Below, in pieces: positions 1-5,809 of a stretch of 5,809 nt of DNA; positions within the stretch are counted from its first letter, which is position 1, and the number at the start of each line of letters is the position of its first letter. This stretch comes from Acidobacteriaceae bacterium (GTDB lineage Bacteria > Acidobacteriota > Terriglobia > Terriglobales > Acidobacteriaceae). The DNA is taken from NCBI GenBank assembly GCA_025462805.1, contig JAOAPJ010000219.1, forward strand, positions 1-5,809, written 5' to 3'. Position numbers and translations under genes: made by a program. A model generated the notes under the pieces. That model did not search any database, had not been told where the DNA came from, and saw only the letters and a program-made list of their open reading frames with translations.

Positions 1-111
1 CTTGCAGCCCAGTTGGGCCACCGCACCGCAGATCCCGATGTGAAGGACAACGACTCGGACTTCCCCGAGCCCGGCGCCCGCGAAGAGCACTCCGGCGAGC
101 AAGGCAGCTAA
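1..111 (+). CDS. C-terminal end of an unidentified protein (5' part outside the window)
   Basis: Frame 1 is open from the window edge to a TAA at 109-111 and gives 36 residues beginning LAAQLGHRTADPDVKDNDSD and ending GEQGS. The tail is hydrophilic and rich in Asp, Glu, Gly, Ser and Pro (PDVKDNDSDFPEPG, then REEHSGEQGS). It has no hydrophobic segment and looks like a disordered, acidic C-terminus. I do not recognise the family, and no function can be assigned from this piece. That it is a real gene end is supported by the in-frame stop lying 18 nt before a strong terminator-like hairpin, and by the minus-strand genes converging on the same hairpin. The alternative is that this is chance open frame in GC-rich DNA; 36 codons alone cannot exclude that. 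Confidence 0.55.
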   Translation, partial: LAAQLGHRTADPDVKDNDSDFPEPGAREEHSGEQGS

Positions 112-129
112 CGCGGGATTCACGCAAAC

Positions 130-157
130 GAAAGGCCGCTCTCAGGAGCGGCCTTTC
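130..157. terminator. Hairpin terminator, probably bidirectional, between convergent genes
   Basis: A perfect 12-bp inverted repeat, GAAAGGCCGCTC (130-141) and GAGCGGCCTTTC (146-157), encloses a 4-nt TCAG loop. The arms end in AAA/TTT, so either strand gives a GC-rich stem followed by a short T-rich stretch (CCTTTCCCT on plus, CCTTTCGTTTG on minus). It lies 18 nt after the TAA of the plus-strand gene and 31 nt after the korB stop. This is the place and shape expected of a shared rho-independent terminator. The U tracts are short and interrupted, so efficiency may differ between directions. Confidence 0.85.
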
Positions 158-188
158 CCTATGCATCTTGGAAGGATTTGAGCAGACC

Positions 189-1247
189 TCAACGCATCCG
201 CTGCATGACTTCGTCGAGCACCGACTTCGGCGGACGTACGCGCGACTCGGGCAACGTGCCAAGCGGCTCGTCTACCAGGTTCAGCAGATCGGTGAAGCTC
301 GGCTTGTGCGTGTCCACATAAAAGATGCCCGTCAGCACCTCACCGCGGCTCTGTGCCTCCATCAGCGACTTGACCGCGAGAATGCGATCGGTGGGATTGT
401 AGTCCTCGTGCAGCTTGCGCAGACGCAGGTGAGATCCATCGTGCAGCTCGACATCATAGGTCGAACCAGCGTCGTACTCGACTGAGATGTCCTCGAAGTG
501 CGGCACGAACCCCACTTCGCTGATGGCCTCTTCATGCTCCTGCATGTACTTGTAGCTCTTGGTGGAGCCCTCGTGATCGTTGAACGTGACGCAGGGCGAG
601 ATCACATCGAGCAGCACCGTCCCCTTGTGCGCAATGGCTGCCTTCATCATGGCCAGAAGCTGCTGTTTGTCGCCGGAAAAGGAGCGGCCGACGAAGGTTG
701 CGCCCAGCTCGATGGCCAGGGTGCAGACGTCGATGGCCGGCAGATCGTTGATCACGCCGGTCTTCAGTTTGGAGCCTATGTCGGCCGTCGCCGAGAACTG
801 TCCCTTGGTCAGCCCATACACACCGTTGTTCTCGATGATGTAGACCATCGGAACATTGCGGCGCAGCAGGTGGGTGAACTGACCCATGCCGATTGACACG
901 GTATCGCCGTCGCCGGAGACGCCAATCGCCTTCATGGTGTGGTTGCCCAGCAGCGCGCCAGTGGCCACGGCGGGCATGCGGCCGTGCACACTATTGAAGC
1001 CGTGCGAGCGGCTCATGAAGAAAGCTGGGCTCTTCGACGAGCACCCGATGCCGGAGAGCTTCATGACCCGCTCCGGCTGCACGCCCATCTCATAGAAGGC
1101 ATCGATGATGCGCTCGGATATGGCGTTGTGGCCGCAGCCGGCGCATAGATTGGTCTTGCCGCCGCGGTATTCGATGATGGGCAGCCCGAGCCGGTTGACC
1201 TTTGGCGGCTTGGGTGCTGGTGTCGAGGTGGTGGGTGTGGTCGACAT
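189..1247 (-). CDS. korB: 2-oxoacid:ferredoxin oxidoreductase, beta subunit (2-oxoglutarate type, KorB)
   Basis: This 352-residue protein is the thiamine-diphosphate and iron-sulfur chain of a cytoplasmic 2-oxoacid:ferredoxin oxidoreductase, which with KorA turns a 2-oxoacid plus CoA into acyl-CoA, CO2 and reduced ferredoxin. Visible motifs are CAGCGH (Cys35, Cys38), GIGCSSK (Cys69) and SPC (Cys219), the four-cysteine pattern for one [4Fe-4S] cluster in this family. GDGD (112-115) through NNGVYGLTKGQ (140-150) is the ThDP/Mg binding signature. Lys72 and Leu146 sit at the same spacing from the cluster cysteine as Lys49 and Leu123 of the Sulfolobus tokodaii enzyme, positions I recall as linked to 2-oxoglutarate use; this favours, without proving, that substrate. 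A Thr/Pro-rich stretch (1-16) precedes the conserved domain. The ATG follows the korA TAA by 3 nt, so the two are surely co-transcribed. The length is normal for the family and no key residue is missing. Confidence 0.95.
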   Translation of the reverse strand: MSTTPTTSTPAPKPPKVNRLGLPIIEYRGGKTNLCAGCGHNAISERIIDAFYEMGVQPERVMKLSGIGCSSKSPAFFMSRSHGFNSVHGRMPAVATGALLGNHTMKAIGVSGDGDTVSIGMGQFTHLLRRNVPMVYIIENNGVYGLTKGQFSATADIGSKLKTGVINDLPAIDVCTLAIELGATFVGRSFSGDKQQLLAMMKAAIAHKGTVLLDVISPCVTFNDHEGSTKSYKYMQEHEEAISEVGFVPHFEDISVEYDAGSTYDVELHDGSHLRLRKLHEDYNPTDRILAVKSLMEAQSRGEVLTGIFYVDTHKPSFTDLLNLVDEPLGTLPESRVRPPKSVLDEVMQRMR

Positions 1248-1250
1248 GGC

Positions 1251-3098
1251 TTAGATCCCCTCCTGCATGACCAGTTCGTCGGTCACGCTGCGCGCATCGA
1301 TCGGAAGGCCGTTGTAGTGGCGCACGCTGCGCAGTTTGGTCGCATCCTCGGCCGGCAGATCCAGCTTCAGCAGGCTCAGCATTTGCGCATCGCGATTCTG
1401 TTCGATGACGTAGACGCGGTCATGGGAGGAGACAAATTCGTGGACTGCGCGCGTGAATGGAAAGGCGCGGATCCGTAGATAATCGGTCTCGAGCTGGTAC
1501 TCCGCCCGGAGCTGTTCGCGGCTCTCCACTACGGCGAAGTCCGTGGTGCCGTAGGCGATCAGCCCGATCTTCGAAGTGCCATTGGCGACAGTGATGGGTG
1601 CAGGCACCATGGTGCGCGCCGTTTCGAACTTGCGCGCGAGCCGCTCCATCTGGTGCTGGTACTCGTCCGGCCGTTCGGTGTACAGGGCGCGCTCATTGTG
1701 ACCGCTACCACGCGTGAAGAAGGCGGCCTGCGGGTGCGCGGTGCCCGGGAGCGTGCGGTAGCCGATGCCGTCTCCGTCGGTGTCCTTGTATCGAGCAAAC
1801 CCACCGAGGCGTGTCAGATCCTCGGCGCTCAGCACCTTGCCGCGCCGCATCGGCTTCTCGGGATAAGTGAACGGTTCGGTCATCCAGTTGTTCATGCCGA
1901 GATCGAGATCGGAGAGGATAAAGATCGGTGTCTGCAACTGCTCCGCCAAGTCGAAGGCTTCGACGCTCATGTCGAAGCATTCCTTCACCGAGCCGGGCAG
2001 CAGGAAGACGTGGCGCGTGTCGCCGTGCGACAGGAATGCAACCGAAAGAATGTCACCCTGGGCGGTACGTGTCGGCATGCCGGTCGACGGTCCGACGCGC
2101 TGAATATCGAAGATGACCGCGGGGATATCCGCGAAGTAGCCGAGGCCGGCGAACTCCGCCATCAGCGAGATGCCCGGGCCAGACGTCGCTGTCATGGAGC
2201 GGGCCCCGGTCCAGGCCGCGCCAAGCACCATACCAACCGCGGCGAGCTCATCCTCTGCCTGCACCACAGCAAACGTTGCTTTGCCGCTGGGCTCGACCCG
2301 GTACTTCTTCAGCAGATCGATCAGATTTTCGATCACGGAGGAGGACGGCGTGATCGGATACCAGGTGACTACGGTGACGCCGGCGAACATGCAGCCGAGT
2401 GCCGCGGCGGCGTTGCCTTCGATGATGATCTTGCCGTCGGTCGCGTGCATCCGCTCAACACGGAAGGGATCCTGCTTCGTCAGGGAGTTCTTCGCGTAGT
2501 CGTAGCCGGCCTGCACGGCAGCCCAGTTCAGGTCGGCGGCCTTCTGCTTCTTCGCAAACTGGCGGCGTACGGCGGCTTCAACGGTCGCGAGGTCCATGTC
2601 GAGCAGTTGCGCGACGACCCCAACGTACACCATGTTCTTGACCAGCTTGCGCAGCTTGGACTCCGGGCAAACCGCCGCGGTGATCTTATCGAAGGGCACC
2701 GGGTAGCAGACGACGTCGTCGCGATACTGATTGAGGTTTGCCGATTCCTCGTAGACGGCCACGCCGCCCGCAGGCAGCGAGAGGATGTCGTCCTTCGCCG
2801 TCTCCGCGTTCATCGCGACGACGATATCGATCTCCTTCTTCCGCGCGACGTAATTGTGCTTGCTGGCGCGGATCGTGTACCAGGTGGGCAGTCCTGCGAT
2901 ATTAGAGGGAAAGAGGTTCTTACCGCTGACGGGGACGCCCATCGCGAAGATGCTCTTCAGGAGGACGTTGTTTGCGGATTGCGACCCGGAGCCATTCACC
3001 GTGGCTACCTGAATGCTGAAGTCGTTGACCACTTCGCCGGGCTGCCCGGCTCGAGCCTTGGGTTGCTCTGTTTTCAGGGCCAAATCACCTGTTGCCAT
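1251..3098 (-). CDS. korA: 2-oxoacid:ferredoxin oxidoreductase, fused gamma-alpha subunit (2-oxoglutarate type, KorA)
   Basis: This 615-residue chain is the partner of KorB. Residues about 24-180 form the gamma domain (VNDFSIQVATVNGSGSQSAN, then NLFPSNIAG), fused ahead of the alpha chain. The alpha pyrimidine-binding domain starts near 224 (IIIEGNAAAALG) and carries YPITPSS (247-253), the family motif that contacts the 2-oxoacid, then TSGPG (305-309) and QRVGPSTGMPT (333-343). Arg334 and Thr343 have the same spacing as the Sulfolobus tokodaii substrate-binding Arg344 and Thr353 (recalled from the literature). The C-terminal transketolase-like domain begins near 509 and includes IEQNRDAQM. The ATG at 3098 is chosen because GGAAGGGA precedes it by 9 nt. 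In-frame GTG codons at 3122 and 3119 would add 8 or 7 residues but lack a Shine-Dalgarno sequence. The about 600-residue fused type is known from Mycobacterium KorAB, where it serves the TCA cycle in aerobes; a similar role here is inferred. The ferredoxin partner is not in the window. A pyruvate or branched-chain oxoacid substrate is the main alternative. Confidence 0.94.
   Translation of the reverse strand: MATGDLALKTEQPKARAGQPGEVVNDFSIQVATVNGSGSQSANNVLLKSIFAMGVPVSGKNLFPSNIAGLPTWYTIRASKHNYVARKKEIDIVVAMNAETAKDDILSLPAGGVAVYEESANLNQYRDDVVCYPVPFDKITAAVCPESKLRKLVKNMVYVGVVAQLLDMDLATVEAAVRRQFAKKQKAADLNWAAVQAGYDYAKNSLTKQDPFRVERMHATDGKIIIEGNAAAALGCMFAGVTVVTWYPITPSSSVIENLIDLLKKYRVEPSGKATFAVVQAEDELAAVGMVLGAAWTGARSMTATSGPGISLMAEFAGLGYFADIPAVIFDIQRVGPSTGMPTRTAQGDILSVAFLSHGDTRHVFLLPGSVKECFDMSVEAFDLAEQLQTPIFILSDLDLGMNNWMTEPFTYPEKPMRRGKVLSAEDLTRLGGFARYKDTDGDGIGYRTLPGTAHPQAAFFTRGSGHNERALYTERPDEYQHQMERLARKFETARTMVPAPITVANGTSKIGLIAYGTTDFAVVESREQLRAEYQLETDYLRIRAFPFTRAVHEFVSSHDRVYVIEQNRDAQMLSLLKLDLPAEDATKLRSVRHYNGLPIDARSVTDELVMQEGI
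1257..1264 (-). promoter_or_regulatory. Ribosome binding site of korB, inside the end of korA
   Basis: On the minus strand AGGAGGGG lies 9 nt before the korB ATG. It is embedded in the last codons of korA, whose TAA is 3 nt from the ATG. The overlap of korA coding sequence with the korB Shine-Dalgarno fits coupled translation of the two subunits in equal amounts, and supports this ATG as the korB start. Confidence 0.8.
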
Positions 3099-3107
3099 CG
3101 ACGGGAT

Positions 3108-3115
3108 TCCCTTCC
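3108..3115 (-). promoter_or_regulatory. Ribosome binding site that decides the korA start
   Basis: GGAAGGGA on the minus strand ends 9 nt before the ATG at 3096-3098. It lies inside the 24-nt extension opened by the upstream GTG codons at 3117-3122, which themselves have only CTCCGCAGTAATCCG in front of them and no purine-rich site. This favours the shorter 615-residue product. Confidence 0.65.
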
Positions 3116-3190
3116 ACACCACCGGATTACTGCGGAGCGAGCGCGCATGGTTTCACCTGCATGGAACAGAGTCCTGCGCCCGTCACGCCA

Positions 3191-3219
3191 TTTTTAAAGT
3201 ATAGGTCAGCGCCGTCCAA
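3191..3219 (-). promoter_or_regulatory. Possible sigma-70-like promoter for korAB
   Basis: On the minus strand TTGGAC (3214-3219) resembles a -35 box. The only AT-rich patch of the korA upstream gap follows it: TATACT (3198-3203) running into TTTAAAAA (3191-3198). The best-looking -10, TATACT, is only 10 nt from TTGGAC, while TAAAAA (3191-3196) is at the ideal 17 nt but is a poor match. The spacing therefore does not fit cleanly. What supports it is location: a 196-nt gap after the aldolase gene, in front of korA, with the patch about 95-105 nt before the korA start. Read-through from the carB-aldolase transcript remains possible. Confidence 0.35.
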
Positions 3220-3267
3220 CCCGCTCAGACGGTGAAGGTTAACTGCGCAGGCTCGCGGCTGAGCGGG
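3220..3267. repeat. 9-bp perfect inverted repeat downstream of the aldolase gene
   Basis: CCCGCTCAG (3220-3228) and CTGAGCGGG (3259-3267) are perfect inverted copies with a 30-nt spacer, 28 nt past the aldolase stop. No T-run follows on the minus strand, so it is a poor rho-independent terminator. The inner copy abuts the possible -35 box of korA, so an operator-like role is also conceivable. Chance is a real alternative in GC-rich DNA. Apart from this repeat, the weak promoter and an 11-codon ORF (3127-3162), I see nothing in the 196-nt gap. Confidence 0.35.
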
Positions 3268-3294
3268 CGCGCACAGCGTCTGAAATGCAGTGAG

Positions 3295-4359
3295 CTACTG
3301 GCGGACGTCTGCCAGCATAGCGTCGACCTCATCCCGTTCGGCGGCAGTCAACGGCAGCAGGGGCAGGCGGGGGGAACCGCCGTAGTAGCCGTTCAGGTCG
3401 CAGGCGTACTTGACGCCTGGAATCCCCATGCGGCCGCAGACAACATTGGCCGCGGGGATGACACGCTGCTGCTTCTCTTCTGCGAGCGGCGAATCGCGGT
3501 CCTTCCATGCCATGTAAATCTCTGCACAGGCCTGGGGCGCGAAGGAAGCCATGGCCAGCACGCCCCCGGTCGCGCCGGCTGCCAGCGATGGCAGCAGCGT
3601 CTGCGCCGATCCACCGAGGACTTGAAAGCCAACCTCGCGCGTCCGTGTTTTAACCGCAGGTGGGGGTGGTGGGGTCGCATAACCGATGCCCGACAGCATG
3701 GCATCGGCAGTCACGAGCGAAGCAGCGAGACCCGCAGCCGTAGCCTGCGCGTCGAGCATACGGCTGGGGGCCGCCGCGAAGGTGGCGGTGACGGTGACAG
3801 TACGCCGTGGCGCGGGAGCTGTGGCAGTGACAATGGCAGCAATGCGTTCCGGCTGGCCGCTCGAATCCTTGATGCCGTAGATGTTCGGATGGGCCGCGAG
3901 CTCGCCGACAAATTCAACCGGCAGATCGTACGCGGTGTACGCGGGAACGCTGTAGAGGAGCACCGGCAGCGGCGACCTGTCGGCGACCATGTGGTAGTAG
4001 TTCAGCATCTCACCCCGGCGAAGCTGCGGCCGATAGAAATGCGGCGTGCGAACCAGCGCCACATCGTAGCCAAGCGAGGCGGCATATTCGATGCGATGGA
4101 GAGTCTCCACCAAGCTCTCGTGTCCGACTCCGGCGATCAGCACCCGATCGACGGTTGCCGCCTCAAGGGCGACCCGCAGCGCCTCCCGCGTTTCCTCATC
4201 GCTGAGCATCACAGCCTCGCCGGTCGAGCCCAACACCGCCAGGCCTGCGAGCGGTGCGCGGCAGTATCGCTCGACGCTGCGCTCCAGGTGATGCCAGTGC
4301 GGCTTGCCGTCCGGACGGAAGGGGGTGGGGATGGCAGCGAACACTCCTTCAAGCAGCAT
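3295..4359 (-). CDS. DapA/NAL-family class I aldolase, 4-hydroxy-2-oxoglutarate aldolase (HOGA1)-like, with a large internal insertion
   Basis: This is a 354-residue TIM-barrel Schiff-base aldolase; relatives are usually 290-320. GSTGE (44-48) is the substrate-carboxylate loop, Tyr136 (YSVPAYT) the proton relay and Lys164 (GIKDSSG) the Schiff-base lysine. Similarity from memory is closest to human HOGA1, which cleaves 4-hydroxy-2-oxoglutarate to pyruvate and glyoxylate: LYSVPA, LPV, AAHPNIYGIKDSSG, FQVLGGSA, and the C-terminal GIPGVK and NGYYGG all have counterparts. The Arg that true DapA has after YNVPS is Tyr141 here, which argues against lysine-pathway DapA. Residues about 178-244 form an insertion of roughly 60 residues between helix 6 and strand 7 where relatives have about 7. 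It is Ala/Thr/Pro-rich with five prolines at 230-234. The frame is intact through it. The start is the ATG with AGGAGA 9 nt upstream; extending upstream would run into carB. It lies 13 nt after the carB stop and is probably co-transcribed. The exact substrate is uncertain: other pyruvate aldolases or dehydratases share this fold. Confidence 0.85.
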   Translation of the reverse strand: MLLEGVFAAIPTPFRPDGKPHWHHLERSVERYCRAPLAGLAVLGSTGEAVMLSDEETREALRVALEAATVDRVLIAGVGHESLVETLHRIEYAASLGYDVALVRTPHFYRPQLRRGEMLNYYHMVADRSPLPVLLYSVPAYTAYDLPVEFVGELAAHPNIYGIKDSSGQPERIAAIVTATAPAPRRTVTVTATFAAAPSRMLDAQATAAGLAASLVTADAMLSGIGYATPPPPPAVKTRTREVGFQVLGGSAQTLLPSLAAGATGGVLAMASFAPQACAEIYMAWKDRDSPLAEEKQQRVIPAANVVCGRMGIPGVKYACDLNGYYGGSPRLPLLPLTAAERDEVDAMLADVRQ

Positions 4360-4368
4360 CGCGTTCTT

Positions 4369-4374
4369 TCTCCT
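4369..4374 (-). promoter_or_regulatory. Ribosome binding site of the aldolase gene, overlapping the carB stop codon
   Basis: AGGAGA on the minus strand lies 9 nt before the ATG at 4357-4359, and its first two bases are the AG of the carB TAG (4373-4375). Ribosomes ending carB therefore stop on the aldolase initiation site. This suggests coupled translation and fixes the start codon. Confidence 0.8.
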
Positions 4375-5809
4375 AGTGCGCAGCCAGCGCGCGCGCGGCG
4401 TGCAGGTGCTGCAGTGCGTCGACATGGATGACTTCCCGCTGCAGCGCGGCGATGCCCTCTGCGGCGGCGCGAGCGGCGGCCATGGTGGTGATGGTGGGGA
4501 TGCGCTGGGTGACGGCGGCCCGGCGGATGGCCTTCTCGTCAAAGAAAGTGTCCTGCCCATGCGGCGTGTTGATGATGAGTTGGATGGCATCGCCCTTGAT
4601 CAGATCGACTACGTTGGGGCGGCCCTCCTTCACCTTATAGACGCGCTCTGTCGTGAGGCCGGCGCGCTCGAGAATGTCGGCGGTGCCGTGCGTCGCGACC
4701 AGGCGGAAGCCCAGGTTGACGTAGTCGCGGGCCAGGGCGACCAGCCCTTCCTTATCGCGGTCGTTCACGCTGAAGAAGACCGTGCCGCGCAGGGGGAGCC
4801 GCTGGCCGGCGGAGAGCTGTGCCTTTGCAAAGGCCTCGCCGAAGTTGTCCGCCACCCCCATCACTTCACCGGTCGAACGCATCTCCGGACCGAGCACCGT
4901 ATCAACCCCGGGGAACTTGTTCCAAGGAAAGACGGGCGACTTCACGTAGAAGTACTGGCCGAGATCGAGGTCATGCGCGTCGTTTACCTGCTCAGGCAGT
5001 AGCTGGGCGAGCGTCTGGCCGGTCATGATGCGCGAGGCGATCTTGGCGAGCGGCACACCTGTGGCCTTCGAGACATAGGGTACAGTGCGGGAGGCGCGCG
5101 GGTTCACTTCGATGACGAAGACCCGATCCGGCTCACCGGGCTTGCGGCTGCGCTGGATGGCGAACTGCAGATTGACCAGACCGCGGACATTGAGCGCGAG
5201 CGCGAGCTGCCGCGTGTAGTTGCGCAATGTGCTCAGTGTCTCGGGCGCGAGATCGACAGCAGGGAGGACACAGGAGGAGTCGCCGGAGTGGATCCCGGCC
5301 TCTTCAATGTGCTGCATAATGCCGGCGATGATGACGTCCTTGCCGTCGCACAACGCGTCGACGTCCACTTCCACTGCCGATTCTAGGAAGTGGTCTATCA
5401 GTACCGGTCGCGCCTGAGAGTATTCGACTGCCTCAGCCATGTAGTGACGTACGGCATCTGCGTCGTAGGCGATAACCATGGCACGGCCGCCGAGCACGTA
5501 GCTAGGGCGGACGAGCACGGGGTAGCCGACGCGCTCAGCGCCCGCGAGCGCTTCATCAACGCTGGTGGCCATCGCACCGGGAGGTTGCGGGATATTGAGT
5601 CGCTCGATCAGTGCACCGAACTGCTTGCGGTCCTCGGCAAGGTCGATGGATTCAGGCGACGTCCCGAGAATCTTGACACCCGCCTGCTTCAGCGGAAGCG
5701 CCAGATTAAGCGGCGTCTGACCACCGAACTGGACGATCATGCCGGCGTCAGCGCCGCCAGCAGTCTCGCGCTCGTAGATGGCGAGCACGTCTTCGAGCGT
5801 CAGCGGCTC
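4373..5809 (-). CDS. carB: Carbamoyl-phosphate synthase large subunit, C-terminal 478 residues (5' part outside the window)
   Basis: CarB makes carbamoyl phosphate from bicarbonate, ATP and glutamine-derived ammonia, for pyrimidine and arginine synthesis, in complex with CarA in the cytoplasm. The frame is open to the window edge (first residues EPLTLEDV), so this is roughly the last 45% of a protein usually near 1,070-1,100 residues. It holds the second (carbamate-phosphorylating) ATP-grasp half: FGGQTP (28-33), [13 protein letters not shown] (99-111), [12 protein letters not shown] (167-178), and metal ligands Gln215, Glu234 and Asn236 (IEVNPR), matching E. coli Gln829, Glu841 and Asn843. 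The loop between Gln215 and Glu234 is 7 residues longer than in E. coli. From about 340 comes the MGS-like regulatory domain with ATHGTA (372-377) and KVKEGRP (392-398), the region where UMP acts in E. coli; sensitivity to UMP here is inferred. No truncation or frameshift is seen. The stop overlaps the ribosome binding site of the next gene. Confidence 0.97.
   Translation of the reverse strand, partial: EPLTLEDVLAIYERETAGGADAGMIVQFGGQTPLNLALPLKQAGVKILGTSPESIDLAEDRKQFGALIERLNIPQPPGAMATSVDEALAGAERVGYPVLVRPSYVLGGRAMVIAYDADAVRHYMAEAVEYSQARPVLIDHFLESAVEVDVDALCDGKDVIIAGIMQHIEEAGIHSGDSSCVLPAVDLAPETLSTLRNYTRQLALALNVRGLVNLQFAIQRSRKPGEPDRVFVIEVNPRASRTVPYVSKATGVPLAKIASRIMTGQTLAQLLPEQVNDAHDLDLGQYFYVKSPVFPWNKFPGVDTVLGPEMRSTGEVMGVADNFGEAFAKAQLSAGQRLPLRGTVFFSVNDRDKEGLVALARDYVNLGFRLVATHGTADILERAGLTTERVYKVKEGRPNVVDLIKGDAIQLIINTPHGQDTFFDEKAIRRAAVTQRIPTITTMAAARAAAEGIAALQREVIHVDALQHLHAARALAAH

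Noticed and set aside
1559..1980. Minus-strand open frames of 81 and 91 codons within korA
   Set aside because: They are in other frames of korA, Arg/Ser-rich, with no ribosome binding site or motif that I can see.
3099..3122. GTG codons as the korA start
   Set aside because: No Shine-Dalgarno sequence precedes them, and the added residues VWKGIPS are encoded by the ribosome binding site of the downstream ATG.
1653..3197. Long plus-strand open frame of 514 codons opposite korA
   Set aside because: It lies antisense to korA in its entirety, and its translation is Arg/His/Gly/Val-rich with no recognisable motif. High-GC codon use on the real strand creates such open frames.
3628..3828. Frameshift or pseudogene in the aldolase
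   Set aside because: Conserved blocks on both sides (GIKDSSG and FQVLGGSA) are in the same frame, there is no stop between them, and all catalytic residues are present.
3232..4431. Plus-strand open frame of 399 codons opposite the aldolase gene
   Set aside because: It is a shadow of the minus-strand gene: low-complexity Arg/Gly/His-rich product, no motif, and the opposite strand has clear catalytic residues.
4360..4590. N-terminal extension of the aldolase reading frame by 77 codons
   Set aside because: It would lie wholly within carB and encodes Ser/Pro/Arg-rich sequence. The conserved barrel start LLEGVFAAIPTPF and a good ribosome binding site put the start at 4359.
4304..5002. Plus-strand open frame of 232 codons opposite carB
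   Set aside because: It overlaps the highly conserved MGS and ATP-grasp coding region of carB on the other strand and has no recognisable domain.

Overview
The window is about 60% G+C by eye and reads as ordinary chromosomal DNA of an aerobic, GC-rich bacterium. The KorA/KorB subtype, the CarB sequence style and the HOGA1-like aldolase together suggest an Acidobacteriota-like genome. This is recognition from memory, not a search, so the taxonomic call is tentative. I see no mobile element, CRISPR array, tRNA or rRNA.

Layout. Positions 1-111 (+) hold the last 36 codons of an unidentified protein with an acidic tail. A strong 12-bp hairpin at 130-157 sits between it and the convergent genes and probably terminates both strands. 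Everything else is on the minus strand. In transcription order (right to left) these are the C-terminal 478 codons of carB (4373-5809, cut by the window edge), a HOGA1/DapA-family aldolase (3295-4359), a 196-nt gap (3099-3294) with a possible weak promoter, an inverted repeat and a tiny leader ORF, then korA (1251-3098) and korB (189-1247).

How the genes fit together. carB and the aldolase gene form a tight pair: the carB stop codon TAG is part of the aldolase Shine-Dalgarno sequence TAGGAGA. korA and korB are separated by 3 nt and encode the two chains of a thiamine-diphosphate, ferredoxin-dependent 2-oxoacid oxidoreductase, most likely for 2-oxoglutarate. The aldolase resembles 4-hydroxy-2-oxoglutarate aldolase (pyruvate plus glyoxylate products) more than lysine-pathway DapA. 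The neighbourhood is therefore 2-oxoacid central metabolism beside a pyrimidine/arginine gene; a direct functional link between carB and the rest is not shown.

The most unusual thing here is an in-frame insertion of about 60 residues in the aldolase, in the loop between barrel helix 6 and strand 7. It is rich in Ala/Thr/Pro, with a near-tandem GGTGAC hexamer and a five-proline run. I do not see a convincing new multi-gene system.
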